Shown here: in pieces, positions 15,839 to 24,454 of the stretch
Layout of the letters: each line of letters opens with the position of its first letter
Numbering within the stretch: position 1 is the first letter of the stretch
Assembly (NCBI RefSeq): GCF_041928815.1
Contig: NZ_JBHFEI010000006.1
Location: forward strand, 62,001-126,000
Source: JBHFEI01 sp041928815
GTDB taxonomy: Bacteria; Pseudomonadota; Alphaproteobacteria; Rhizobiales; Rhizobiaceae
Direction of reading: 5' to 3'
DNA length: 64,000 bases
The notes under the pieces: model-generated
Seen by the model: the letters and a program-made list of their open reading frames with translations, nothing else
Database searches by the model: none
What the model was told of the DNA's origin: nothing
Program-made: the position numbers and the translations under genes

Positions 15839-16920
15839 GCGTCCTTCCGGAAAAGCAGGCTGCTGTCGCCATAGGAATAGAACCGGTATCCGGAGGCGAC
15901 GGCATGGGCATAGGCGCCCCGCATCGTCTCCAGTCCGGCAAAGGCCGAGACCAGCATGAACAGCGTCGATTTCGGCAGGTGGAAATTGGTCATCAGCAGA
16001 TCGACGGCGCGAAAACGGTAGCCGGGCGTGATGAAGATGCCGGTCGGCCCGGCAAAGGGACGGATGGTGCCGTCGGCATCCGCAGCGCTTTCGAGGAGGC
16101 GCAGCGACGTCGTGCCGACGGAGACGATGCGCCCTCCCCGCGCCCTGACCGCGTTCAGCCGATCGGCGACCGCAGCGTCGACATGGCCGATCTCCTGGTG
16201 CATCACGTGATCGTCCGTATCGTCCGCCTTGACCGGCAGGAAGGTGCCTGCCCCGACATGCAGCGTGACGAAGTGTTTTTCAACGCCGATCGCGTCCAGC
16301 GCGGACAACAGCCGGTCGGTGAAATGCAGCCCGGCCGTCGGTGCCGCGACCGCGCCGTCCGCGCGGGCATAGACCGTCTGGTAGTCGACGCCGTCGCGCG
16401 CATCCTCCGGCCGTTTCGAGGCGATATAGGGCGGAAGCGGAATATGACCGACCTCGGCGATCGCGGCATCGAGCGCCGGCCCGGACAGATCGAAGACGAG
16501 CGTGATGTCGCCGGCCTCGCCTTTCGCCTCCACCGTCGCGTCGAGAGCGCCGGCAAGGCAGGCATTCGACTGATGGCCGAAACGGATGCGGTCGCCGACC
16601 TTGATCCGCTTGCCGGGGCGGGCGAAGGCCTGCCAGCGATCGGGCGCGACGCGCATGTGCAGCGTCGCGGAGATCATGAGACCGCCCGCTCCTTCGCGAT
16701 GGCGCTCGCCGTGGAGCTGGGCCGGGATCACCCGCGTGTCGTTGAACACCATGGCGTCGCCGGGCCGCAGGAACGACGGCAGGTCGAGCACGCCGCGGTC
16801 CTCGAGGGCGACCGGCGCGCCGGGCCGGACGACGAGCAGACGCGCGCTGTCGCGCGGCGCAGCCGGCCGCAGCGCGATCGCGTTTTCCGGGAGATCGAAA
16901 TCGAAGAGATCGACACGCAT
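15835..16920 (-). CDS. queA: S-adenosylmethionine:tRNA ribosyltransferase-isomerase
   Basis: QueA transfers and isomerises the ribose of SAM onto preQ1 in tRNA, making epoxyqueuosine just after Tgt acts. The 361-residue length is typical. Diagnostic segments are DLPENAIALRPAAPRDSARLLV, PGDAMVFNDTRVIPAQL, PTAGLHFTDRLL, FVTLHVGAGTFLPVK and the C-terminal TNFHLPKSTLFMLVSAFAG with YSYGDSSLL. Tgt is encoded immediately downstream in an ATGA overlap. A DMT transporter gene ends 7 bp upstream of its start, so it may be the first gene of the operon. Confidence 0.96.
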   Translation of the reverse strand: MRVDLFDFDLPENAIALRPAAPRDSARLLVVRPGAPVALEDRGVLDLPSFLRPGDAMVFNDTRVIPAQLHGERHREGAGGLMISATLHMRVAPDRWQAFARPGKRIKVGDRIRFGHQSNACLAGALDATVEAKGEAGDITLVFDLSGPALDAAIAEVGHIPLPPYIASKRPEDARDGVDYQTVYARADGAVAAPTAGLHFTDRLLSALDAIGVEKHFVTLHVGAGTFLPVKADDTDDHVMHQEIGHVDAAVADRLNAVRARGGRIVSVGTTSLRLLESAADADGTIRPFAGPTGIFITPGYRFRAVDLLMTNFHLPKSTLFMLVSAFAGLETMRGAYAHAVASGYRFYSYGDSSLLFRKDA

Positions 16921-16927
16921 CGTGCGA

Positions 16928-17383
16928 TCACAGCAGCCGGATCATCACCGCGCCGGTGACGAGCAGCAGCGCGCCCGCGAGCCGACCGAGCGAGATCTCG
17001 TGCAGCGGCACGCCGAGAAAGCCGATCTGGTCGATGATGAGGCCGGCGAGAAGCTGGCCGGTCACGGCGAAGGCCATGACGGCGGCCGCGCCGATCCTCG
17101 GCGTCAGAAGGATCGCGGTCGTCACATAGACCGTGCCGAGCAGGCCGCCGGCGACATAGAGCCAGGGTGCCGGCGCGCGCCAGTCCGGCATGCGGCCCTC
17201 GACCTTCGCCATGACCAGCGTCGCGGTGGCGAGAAGCACCGCGCCGGCGACGAAGGAGACACCGGCCGCGGCGAAGGGCATGCCGAGGCCGCGGCCGAGC
17301 TGGGCGTTGATCGGCGCCTGGATGGCGATGCAGGCTCCGGCCGCCACCGCCAGCAATCCCCACAAGAACGCTGCCATCGTCAC
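16928..17383 (-). CDS. DMT-superfamily small membrane transporter (DUF606/YdcZ type)
   Basis: A 151-residue protein with about five hydrophobic helices. The N-terminal LLAVAAGACIAIQAPINAQLGR and VAGGLLGTVYVTTAILLTPRIGAA are characteristic of the DUF606 (YdcZ) branch of the drug/metabolite transporter superfamily. Members are half-size and probably pair. The substrate is unknown. It ends 7 bp before queA on the same strand and is separated from ppiB upstream by a terminator, so tgt-queA may be transcribed from its promoter. Confidence 0.85.
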   Translation of the reverse strand: MTMAAFLWGLLAVAAGACIAIQAPINAQLGRGLGMPFAAAGVSFVAGAVLLATATLVMAKVEGRMPDWRAPAPWLYVAGGLLGTVYVTTAILLTPRIGAAAVMAFAVTGQLLAGLIIDQIGFLGVPLHEISLGRLAGALLLVTGAVMIRLL

Positions 17384-17390
17384 ACCTCCG

Positions 17391-17432
17391 AAAAAACGAA
17401 AACCGCCCCCGCGACGATCTCACGGGGGCGGC
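17391..17432 (-). terminator. Intrinsic terminator of ppiB
   Basis: On the minus strand a perfect stem CCGCCCCCG / CGGGGGCGG (17423-17431 and 17403-17411) is followed by a T-rich tail (A-run at 17391-17402 on the plus strand). It lies 20 bp after the ppiB stop. Confidence 0.85.
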
Positions 17433-17451
17433 GATCTCGGACCTGTCTCTA

Positions 17452-17967
17452 TCAGGCCGTGATGTCAGCGGCAACCTTGGCCGAGACGATCACGTCGGGA
17501 TCCTTGACCGGCTCGCCGCGCTTGATCTGGTCGATATTGTCCATGCCCTCGATCACCTGACCCCAGACCGTGTACTGGCGGTTGAGCCAGGGCGCATCGG
17601 TGAAGCAGATGAAGAACTGCGAGTTCGCCGAGTTCGGCATCTGGCTGCGCGCCATCGAGCAGGTGCCGCGCACATGGCTGACGTTGGAGAATTCCGCCTT
17701 CAGGTCCGGCTTGTCGGAGCCGCCCATGCCGGCGCGGGCGGGATTGAAGTCCTTGCCGCCGGTCTTGCCGAACTTGACGTCGCCCGTCTGGGCCATGAAG
17801 TCCTCGATGACGCGATGGAAGACGACACCGTCATAGGCCCCTTCCCGCGCCAGTTCCTTGATGCGGCTGACGTGGCCCGGCGCCAGGTTCGGCATGAGCT
17901 CGATCACGACCTTGCCCTTGGTGGTTTCGAGCACCAGCGTGTTTTCCGGATCCTTGATCTCGGCCAT
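17452..17967 (-). CDS. ppiB: Cytoplasmic cyclophilin-type peptidyl-prolyl isomerase
   Basis: This 171-residue cyclophilin accelerates cis-trans proline isomerisation. There is no signal peptide, so it acts in the cytosol. Core motifs are present: VVFHRVIEDFMAQTGD (with the catalytic Arg), GTCSMARSQMPNSANSQFFICF and WLNRQYTVWGQVIEGMDNID. A second cyclophilin with a signal peptide is encoded directly upstream, giving a cytosolic/periplasmic pair that probably arose by tandem duplication. Confidence 0.93.
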   Translation of the reverse strand: MAEIKDPENTLVLETTKGKVVIELMPNLAPGHVSRIKELAREGAYDGVVFHRVIEDFMAQTGDVKFGKTGGKDFNPARAGMGGSDKPDLKAEFSNVSHVRGTCSMARSQMPNSANSQFFICFTDAPWLNRQYTVWGQVIEGMDNIDQIKRGEPVKDPDVIVSAKVAADITA

Positions 17968-18037
17968 GGTCTTCTCCTTGTCTTGGACGTCCTGCCTCGA
18001 ACGTCGTGGATGGGTTTCCGCTGAGAACCGGAAACGG

Positions 18038-18607
18038 TTACTTGCCGACCTTGACGCTGATCATGCGGTCGGGGTCGCTGACCTCGCCGTTCCCGCCCGA
18101 GCCGCGCTTGATCTTGTCGACATTCTCCATGCCCTCGACCACTTCGCCGACCACCGTGTACTGGCCGTTGAGGAAGTCGCCGGGCGCGAACATGATGAAG
18201 AACTGCGAGTTCGCCGAGTTCGGATCCTGCGAGCGCGCCATGCCGACGGTGCCGCGGGCAAAGGGCACGTCGGAGAACTCGGCGGGGATATCGGGCTTGG
18301 TCGAGCCGCCCATGCCCGCCATCGACGGCTGGTAGCCGTTTTCGAGATCGCCATACTGCACGTCGCCGGTCTGGGCCATGAAACCGTCGATGACGCGATG
18401 GAAGGCGACATTGTCGTATTCGCCGGCCTTGGCGAGCGCCTCGATCTGGGCGACATGCTTCGGCGCGATGTCGGGGCGCAGCCTGATCACCACCGGCCCG
18501 TCCTTGAGCTGGATCGTGAGGAACTGGTCGGCGGCCCGGGCCGGCAGGCCCGAAAGCAGCGCGGCGGCGAGAACGGCGCCTGCAAGGGCCCGGCGTGTCA
18601 TGGTCAT
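18038..18607 (-). CDS. Exported cyclophilin-type peptidyl-prolyl isomerase
   Basis: The 189-residue cyclophilin begins with a twin-Arg-containing signal peptide (MTMTRRALAGAVLAAALLSG, cleavage near ARA), so it is periplasmic. Catalytic motifs match ppiB: VAFHRVIDGFMAQTGD, GTVGMARSQDPNSANSQFFIMF and FLNGQYTVVGEVVEGMENVDKI. It lies between coaD and ppiB on the same strand, 53 bp after coaD and about 70 bp before ppiB. The start at 18607 places AGGGAGAG upstream. Confidence 0.92.
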   Translation of the reverse strand: MTMTRRALAGAVLAAALLSGLPARAADQFLTIQLKDGPVVIRLRPDIAPKHVAQIEALAKAGEYDNVAFHRVIDGFMAQTGDVQYGDLENGYQPSMAGMGGSTKPDIPAEFSDVPFARGTVGMARSQDPNSANSQFFIMFAPGDFLNGQYTVVGEVVEGMENVDKIKRGSGGNGEVSDPDRMISVKVGK

Positions 18608-18660
18608 CGGATCACTCTCCCTAAGGACGATCGACGCGGCGATCGGTTTTATCTGTCCTG

Positions 18661-19155
18661 TCACGGACGCTGCCTGGCCGCAAGCGCTGCCAGCACCGGT
18701 GGCGGGACGAAGGCACGGACGTCTCCGCCCATGGCCGCGATCTGGCGGACCAATGTGGCGGTAATGGGCCGGGATGCGGGCGCGGCCGGAAGGAACACCG
18801 TCTGGATGTCGGGGGCCATCTGTCGGTTCATTCCGGCCATCTGCATCTCGTAGTCGAGATCCGTGCCGTCGCGCAGGCCCCGGATCAGGAGCGTTGCGCC
18901 TTCGGCACGCGCGGCGTCGACGGCGAGGCCGGCAAAGGCCGTCACCGTCAGACGGGCGGCCCCTTCGGGAAAGGCTTGCGCGACGGAAGCGCGGATCAGT
19001 CCGGCCCGCTCCTCGAAAGAGAAGAGCGGCGCCTTGCCGGGATGGACGCCGATCGCGACCACGACCCGCGCGGCCACCGCGAGCGCCTGGCCGAGAATGT
19101 CGAGATGACCGTTGGTCATCGGGTCGAAGGACCCGGGATAGAATGCCGTCGTCAT
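18661..19155 (-). CDS. coaD: Phosphopantetheine adenylyltransferase
   Basis: CoaD adenylates 4'-phosphopantetheine to dephospho-CoA, the penultimate step of CoA synthesis. The 164-residue protein has the nucleotidyltransferase signature YPGSFDPMTNGHLDIL (HxGH-type, here with TNGH) at the N terminus, LRDGTDLDYEMQMAGMN in the middle and ITATLVRQIAAMGGDV near the end. ATG 19155 was chosen over the GTG one codon upstream. It is followed by the two cyclophilin genes on the same strand. Confidence 0.94.
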   Translation of the reverse strand: MTTAFYPGSFDPMTNGHLDILGQALAVAARVVVAIGVHPGKAPLFSFEERAGLIRASVAQAFPEGAARLTVTAFAGLAVDAARAEGATLLIRGLRDGTDLDYEMQMAGMNRQMAPDIQTVFLPAAPASRPITATLVRQIAAMGGDVRAFVPPPVLAALAARQRP

Positions 19156-19409
19156 CACGCCCTGCCCCGTTTGCGACGCCTTTTGTCACGGACGGCGCGC
19201 AACCGCAAGGGAGCACTCCGGAATGCGCCTGTTTCCCAGGGAACATCGGCCGGGCGCGCAACGGCATAAAGCTGAAACACGGATCTGGGAGAGATCGCAG
19301 CAAAGGCGGGCCGAAATCGCGGACGAGGCCGCCCAACGCACAACAACGCGGCGCCGGGAACTTTTTTTGTGCCGCATCGTTCTTTCGCTACACGACAAGG
19401 ATCAAGACG

Positions 19410-19553
19410 ATGGCCCTGACAGTACTTTCGATCACGATGTTCTTCAGCCTGCTCTTCGCCACCGTCAAGGCGCTGCGCGCCGAGCAGCTCGAAGATGCCA
19501 ACAAAGACGTCTTCAAGACCGGCAGGGAGGTTTACGCATGGCCGCGGCAATGA
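19410..19553 (+). CDS. Putative 47-residue single-pass membrane protein
   Basis: The ORF encodes MALTVLSITMFFSLLFATVK... then a charged tail (ALRAEQLEDANKDVFK). One N-terminal hydrophobic helix suggests an inner-membrane microprotein. GGATC lies at its ATG region (CAAGGATCAAGACG-ATG). It overlaps the next tiny ORF by 16 bp in another frame and shares a strong terminator with it at 19746-19787, which supports a genuine short transcript. I recognise no family. Confidence 0.55.
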   Translation: MALTVLSITMFFSLLFATVKALRAEQLEDANKDVFKTGREVYAWPRQ

Positions 19554-19675
19554 TGATCGCATCGTCGATCATCTGCATCGTGTTCCTCGTCGACTTCACC
19601 AAGATGATCTTCGAACTGCAGAACGACCGCAACGCACAGCGTCGCAACTCCGTGGACGGCGGCTTCAACGTCTGA
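19538..19675 (+). CDS. Putative 45-residue single-pass membrane protein
   Basis: The ORF starts within the end of the preceding micro-ORF, with GGGAGG (19525-19530) at ideal spacing before ATG 19538. The product MAAAMMIASSIICIVFLVDF... has one hydrophobic helix followed by a polar tail ending NSVDGGFNV. A good ribosome-binding site, the overlap with its partner and the terminator downstream make it more credible than a chance ORF. Its function is unknown. Confidence 0.55.
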   Translation: MAAAMMIASSIICIVFLVDFTKMIFELQNDRNAQRRNSVDGGFNV

Positions 19676-19745
19676 GGCGGCGCGGAGCGGACCACAGAAA
19701 TCTTCCACGCGGCTCATCTCCTCCTCCAGTCGCTGCATGGAACGT

Positions 19746-19787
19746 CGGCCGGACAGGTTCCCCTCCCTGTCCGGCCGTTTTTTTTCG
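19746..19787 (+). terminator. Strong intrinsic terminator
   Basis: CGGCCGGACAGG, a short loop, then CCTGTCCGGCCG forms a GC-rich stem followed directly by eight to nine T (19778-19786). It is oriented for plus-strand transcription and ends the micro-ORF transcript before the convergent gyrA. Confidence 0.92.
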
Positions 19788-19807
19788 CAAAGAATGACAT
19801 GCGCGGC

Positions 19808-22567
19808 TCAGTCGGCGGCGGCAGTGCCGCCATCGGGCGCGACATCACCGACATCGTCCTCCCCGTCCGGTTCGTTGATGCGCTCGACCGACACCACCTT
19901 TTCGTCCCTGGCGGTTGAAAAGATCGTGACGCCCTTCGTGGCGCGGCTTGCCAGGCGAATGCCGCCGACCGGAACCCGGATGAGCTGCCCGCCGTCCGAC
20001 ACCAGCATGATCTGGTCCTTGTCCTCCACGGGGAAGGCCGCGACGAGTTCGCCGATTTCGGCCGTCTTCGATGTGTCGGTGGCGCGAATGCCCTTGCCGC
20101 CGCGCCCCGAGGTGCGGAAATCATAGGTCGAAGAGCGCTTGCCGAAGCCCTTTTCCGAGACGGTCAGCACGAATTCCTCGCGCGCCTTCAGTTCCTCGTA
20201 GCGCGCATCGTCGAGCTGGCCCTCTTCGGCCACCTCTTCCCCGATAAGGGTGATGTCCTCCTCCTCGCCGGTCGCGACCCGCCGCTCGGCGGCCGCGCGC
20301 TTGAGATAGGCGGCGCGTTCCCAGGGCTCGGCATCGACATGGCCGACGATGGTCATCGAGATGATGCGATCGCCCTCGCCGAGCGAGATGCCGCGCACGC
20401 CGATGGAATTGCGCCCGGCAAAGACACGCACATCGTCGACGGGGAAGCGGATGCACTGGCCGAGCGCCGTGGTCAGAAGCACATCGTCACGCTCGGTGCA
20501 GGTCTCGACGGAGAGGATCTCGTCGCCGTCCTCCTCGAGCTTCATCGCGATCTTGCCGTTGCGGTTGACCTGGACGAAGTCGGAGAGCTTGTTGCGCCGG
20601 ACCGTGCCGCGCGTCGTCGAGAACATCACGTCGAGGTTTTCCCAGCTCGTCTCGTCCTCGGGCAGCGGCATGATCGTGGTGATGCGTTCGCCGTTTTCCA
20701 GCGGCAGCAGGTTGATCAGCGCCTTGCCGCGCGACTGCGGCGTGCCGATCGGCAGGCGCCAGACCTTTTCCTTGTAGACGATGCCGCGCGAGGAGAAGAA
20801 CAGCACCGGCGTGTGGGTGTTGGAGACGAAAAGCCGGGTAACGAAATCCTCGTCGCGCGTCGCCATGCCGGATCGGCCCTTGCCGCCTCGCCTTTGCGCC
20901 CGGTAGGTGGCGAGCGGCACGCGCTTGATGTAGCCGAGATGGGAGACGGTGACGACCATGTCCTCGCGGGCGATGAGGTCCTCGTCCTCCATGTCCGGCC
21001 CGCCCTCGACGATCTCGGAGCGGCGCGGCGTGCCGAACTCGTCGCGGATCGCGGCAAGCTCTTCCTTGACGATCGTCATGATGCGCAGGCGCGAGGAGAG
21101 AATATCGAGGTAATCGGCGATCTCCAGGCCGATCGTGTTCAGTTCGTCGCCGATCTCGTCGCGGCCGAGCGCGGTCAGCCGGGCAAGGCGCAGCTCCAGG
21201 ATGGCGCGGGCCTGCTCTTCGGAAAGATTGTAGGTGCCGTCCTCGTTGATCCGGTGGCGCGGATCGTCGATCAGCAGGATCAGGCTTTCGACGTCCACCG
21301 CCGGCCAGCGCCGCGTCATCAGTTCCTCGCGCGCCGACTGCGGATCGGGCGCGGTGCGGATGACGCGGATCACCTCGTCGATGTTGGCGACGGCGATGGC
21401 GAGGCCGACCAGCACATGCGCCCGCTCGCGCGCCTTGCGCAGAAGATATTTCGTTCTCCGGCTAACAACCTCCTCGCGGAAGGCGACGAAGGCGCGCAGC
21501 ATGTCGAGGAGCGCCAGCTGTTCCGGCTTGCCGCCGTTGAGCGCCACCATGTTGCAGCCGAACGAGGTCTGCAGCGGCGTGTAGCGGTAGAGCTGGTTGA
21601 GGATCACCTCGGCATTGGCATCGCGTTTCAGCTCGATGACGACGCGGTAGCCCTGCCGGTCGCTTTCGTCGCGCAGGTCCGAGATGCCCTCGATACGCTT
21701 CTCGCGCACGAGTTCCGCCATCTTCTCGATCATCGACGCCTTGTTGACCTGGTAGGGAACCTCGGTGACGATGATCTGCTCGCGGTCGCCGCGCATCGGC
21801 TCGATATGGGCCCGGCCGCGCATGATCACCGAGCCGCGGCCGGTTTCGTAGGCCGAGCGGATGCCGGCGCGGCCGAGGATCAGCGCGCCGGTCGGGAAAT
21901 CGGGACCCGGAATGATCTGCATCAGTTCCGGCAGCTCGATCGCCGGATTGTCGATCAGCGCGATGCAGCCGTCGATCACCTCGGCGAGGTTGTGCGGCGG
22001 AATGTTCGTCGCCATGCCGACGGCGATGCCGCCCGCGCCGTTGACGAGAAGGTTCGGGAATTTCGCCGGCAGGACCTTCGGCTCCGTGTCGGAGCCGTCA
22101 TAGTTCTCCTGGAAATCGACCGTGTCCTTGTCGATGTCCTCCATGATCTCGTGGGCGGCCTTGGTCAGGCGCGCCTCGGTGTAGCGCATCGCCGCCGGCG
22201 GATCGCCGTCGATCGAACCGAAATTGCCCTGGCCGTCGACGAGCGGCACGCGCATCGACCAGTCCTGCGCCATGCGCACGAGGGCATCGTAGATCGAGGC
22301 ATCGCCATGGGGATGGTACTTACCCATCACGTCGGAGACGGGACGGGCCGACTTCACGTATTTCCGGTTCCAGTGATAGCCGCTTTCGTGGCTCGCATAG
22401 AGGATGCGCCGATGGACCGGCTTCAACCCGTCGCGCACATCCGGCAGCGCGCGGCTGACGATGACGCTCATCGCGTAATCGAGATAGGAACGCTGCATTT
22501 CCTCGACGATCGAAATCGGTTCGATGCCGGGTGTCTTGCCGCCGCCGGTCGTGGATTGGTCAGTCAA
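19808..22567 (-). CDS. gyrA: DNA gyrase subunit A
   Basis: GyrA cuts and rejoins DNA in the A2B2 gyrase that introduces negative supercoils. The 919-residue protein has the catalytic Tyr at 129 (AAMRYTEARL), a winged-helix/tower core to about residue 500, and six-blade C-terminal repeats with the GyrA box QRRGGKGRSG near 560. In the quinolone-determining region the sequence is HPHGDASIYD, so the position equivalent to E. coli Ser83 is Ala90. An acidic insertion (GEEEDITLIGEEVAEEGQLDD) sits between blades. The gene is monocistronic here. Confidence 0.97.
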   Translation of the reverse strand: MTDQSTTGGGKTPGIEPISIVEEMQRSYLDYAMSVIVSRALPDVRDGLKPVHRRILYASHESGYHWNRKYVKSARPVSDVMGKYHPHGDASIYDALVRMAQDWSMRVPLVDGQGNFGSIDGDPPAAMRYTEARLTKAAHEIMEDIDKDTVDFQENYDGSDTEPKVLPAKFPNLLVNGAGGIAVGMATNIPPHNLAEVIDGCIALIDNPAIELPELMQIIPGPDFPTGALILGRAGIRSAYETGRGSVIMRGRAHIEPMRGDREQIIVTEVPYQVNKASMIEKMAELVREKRIEGISDLRDESDRQGYRVVIELKRDANAEVILNQLYRYTPLQTSFGCNMVALNGGKPEQLALLDMLRAFVAFREEVVSRRTKYLLRKARERAHVLVGLAIAVANIDEVIRVIRTAPDPQSAREELMTRRWPAVDVESLILLIDDPRHRINEDGTYNLSEEQARAILELRLARLTALGRDEIGDELNTIGLEIADYLDILSSRLRIMTIVKEELAAIRDEFGTPRRSEIVEGGPDMEDEDLIAREDMVVTVSHLGYIKRVPLATYRAQRRGGKGRSGMATRDEDFVTRLFVSNTHTPVLFFSSRGIVYKEKVWRLPIGTPQSRGKALINLLPLENGERITTIMPLPEDETSWENLDVMFSTTRGTVRRNKLSDFVQVNRNGKIAMKLEEDGDEILSVETCTERDDVLLTTALGQCIRFPVDDVRVFAGRNSIGVRGISLGEGDRIISMTIVGHVDAEPWERAAYLKRAAAERRVATGEEEDITLIGEEVAEEGQLDDARYEELKAREEFVLTVSEKGFGKRSSTYDFRTSGRGGKGIRATDTSKTAEIGELVAAFPVEDKDQIMLVSDGGQLIRVPVGGIRLASRATKGVTIFSTARDEKVVSVERINEPDGEDDVGDVAPDGGTAAAD

Positions 22568-22845
22568 GGTCTGTCACGATCTCTGTTCGGAATCATTGAA
22601 GGACGGGTATAGCCGAAGGGCACGGCAATCGCCAATTTCAGCCGACGGTTTTAAACAGTTTTGCCCGGTTTGAGAACGGTTTGCGGCGCTTTTCCGGTCT
22701 TTTGCTTCGTCTTTGCCGCCCGTGACCCGGTTTTTCAAGGGATGGCGCGCCTCGGATGCCTTGGCAAGCCGGGCCGGGGCATGGCTAAATCGGGGAAATG
22801 CCGAAACCCAGGGTCGAAACCCCGCGCCAAAGGACGACATGCCGC

Positions 22846-23475
22846 ATGTTCAATCCCGATCTGCTGATCAATGCGCTGACGACGATCCTGGTCACCATCG
22901 ATCCGCCCGGCCTCGCGCCGATCTTCCTCAGCCTCACCGTCGGCATGACGCGCGAACAGCGCCGGCAGGTGGCGGCGCGCGGCACGCTGATCGCCTTCGG
23001 CATCCTCGCCGCCTTCGCGCTGTTCGGCGACAGCATCCTCGGCCTGCTCGGCATCTCGATCGGCGCGTTCCGCATCGCCGGCGGCCTGCTCCTGTTCTGG
23101 ATCGCCTTCGAGATGATCTTCGAGAAACGCAACGAGAGGAAGGAGAAGACCGGCGAGACGGCGATCTCGATCGACCATCTGCACAATATCGCGGTGTTTC
23201 CGCTGGCCCTGCCGCTGATCGCCGGGCCGGGGGCGATCTCGGCGACGATCCTGCTCGCCGGCGCCTTTCCGACCCCGGTCGAACGGGTGGAACTGATCGC
23301 CGTCATCGCCGGCTGCTTCGCGCTGCTCTATGCCGCGCTGATCATCGCCGAGCGGCTCGACCGCTTCCTCGGCGTGACGGGCCGCGCGATCCTCACCCGG
23401 CTTCTCGGTGTCATCCTGGCGGCCCTTGCCGTGCAGTTCGTCGTCGACGGCGTCAAGGCCGTGTTCCTCAGCTGA
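22846..23475 (+). CDS. MarC-family integral membrane protein
   Basis: The 209-residue protein with six hydrophobic helices matches the MarC/UPF0056 family. Matching stretches are LLINALTTILVTIDPPGLAPIFLSLT at the N terminus, RIAGGLLLFWIAFEMIF, and AVFPLALPLIAGPGAISATILLA, the family hallmark. A role in antibiotic resistance was once proposed for MarC but not upheld, and the function remains unknown. It is divergent from gyrA and ends in a good terminator. Confidence 0.9.
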   Translation: MFNPDLLINALTTILVTIDPPGLAPIFLSLTVGMTREQRRQVAARGTLIAFGILAAFALFGDSILGLLGISIGAFRIAGGLLLFWIAFEMIFEKRNERKEKTGETAISIDHLHNIAVFPLALPLIAGPGAISATILLAGAFPTPVERVELIAVIAGCFALLYAALIIAERLDRFLGVTGRAILTRLLGVILAALAVQFVVDGVKAVFLS

Positions 23476-23486
23476 GGCAAATGCGG

Positions 23487-23523
23487 AAAGGCCCGGCTCG
23501 CCTCTCGCCAGCCGGGCCTTTTT
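23487..23523 (+). terminator. Intrinsic terminator of marC-family gene
   Basis: AAAGGCCCGGCT pairs with AGCCGGGCCTTT around an 11-nt loop, followed by T's. It lies 12 bp after the stop at 23475 and could also serve the convergent dapA-like gene. Confidence 0.88.
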
Positions 23524-23543
23524 CCGGGGGTCGCACCGGGACG

Positions 23544-24437
23544 TCAGAGAACGGGAAGCTCCGGGCGCTGCGCCAGCGCCGCCTCGATGATGGCGGCGAC
23601 GCGGGCGCGCTCGGCGCCCGACAGCGCCAGGCGCGGCGCGCGGACGCGGTCGTTGCTGTCGATGGCGAAGACCTCGGCGAGCTTGATGTTCTGGACGAGA
23701 TTGGTCGACACGTCGAGATCGAGCAACGGGCGGAACCAGCGATAGATCGCCCGCGCCTCGTCGAGCCGGCCGGCCTGGACGAGCTTCCAGATCGCCACCG
23801 TCTCCTTCGGGAAGGCGACGACGAGGCCAGCGACCCAGCCATGGGCGCCCATCAGCAGGCTTTCGAGCGCCAGATTGTCGACGCCGGTGAAGCAGTCGAA
23901 ACGCGCGCCGAACCGGGTCAGCACGTCGGTGACGCGGCGGATGTCGTCGGTCGATTCCTTCATCGCGACGACGAGGTCGTTCTTCGCCAGTTCATCGAAC
24001 ATCGAGAGCGTGACGTCGACGCCGTAGGCGATCGGGTTGTTGTAGACCATGACCGGCAGCCCCGCGGCGGCGGCCACGGCACCGATATGGCCGAGCGTTT
24101 CGGCCGGCGCGGACTTGTAGGGCACGCCGGGCAGGATCATCAGCCCGTCGGCGCCCGCCTTCGCCGCGGCCCGGGCGGCATTTCCGGCACGGCGCGTCGC
24201 GCTTTCGCAGACCGTCATCAGCACGGGCTTGCCGCCGGACACGGATCTCGCGATCGACAGGACCTCCAGCTTCTCCTCCGGCTCCAGCGCCATGTTCTCG
24301 CCGAGCGAGCCGCAGACGATCATGCCGTCGACGCCCGCCTCGAACTGCAGGGCGAAGCAGCGCTCCATCTCGGCCCTGTCAAGCGCCCCGTCCTCGGTGA
24401 ATTTCGTCGTCACTGCCGGAAACACGCCACGCCACAT
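23544..24437 (-). CDS. DapA-superfamily (dihydrodipicolinate synthase/N-acetylneuraminate lyase) aldolase
   Basis: A 297-residue TIM-barrel class I aldolase. It carries CGSLGENMAL (the G-S/T-x-G-E loop), VMVYNNP with the catalytic Tyr near residue 134, and VVAMKES with the Schiff-base Lys near residue 163. Its context, divergent from a GntR regulator rather than in a lysine cluster, suggests a catabolic keto-acid lyase or dehydratase, for example for a sugar acid or hydroxyproline, rather than true DapA. GGAGG lies 5 bp before ATG 24437. Two operator-like palindromes sit in the shared promoter. Confidence 0.85.
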   Translation of the reverse strand: MWRGVFPAVTTKFTEDGALDRAEMERCFALQFEAGVDGMIVCGSLGENMALEPEEKLEVLSIARSVSGGKPVLMTVCESATRRAGNAARAAAKAGADGLMILPGVPYKSAPAETLGHIGAVAAAAGLPVMVYNNPIAYGVDVTLSMFDELAKNDLVVAMKESTDDIRRVTDVLTRFGARFDCFTGVDNLALESLLMGAHGWVAGLVVAFPKETVAIWKLVQAGRLDEARAIYRWFRPLLDLDVSTNLVQNIKLAEVFAIDSNDRVRAPRLALSGAERARVAAIIEAALAQRPELPVL

Positions 24438-24454
24438 GTTGACCTCCATCGGTT

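Noticed and set aside
20339..22612. Long plus-strand frame (757 codons) opposite gyrA
   Set aside because: Antisense shadow of gyrA; His/Arg/Asp/Val-rich sequence without any recognisable motif.
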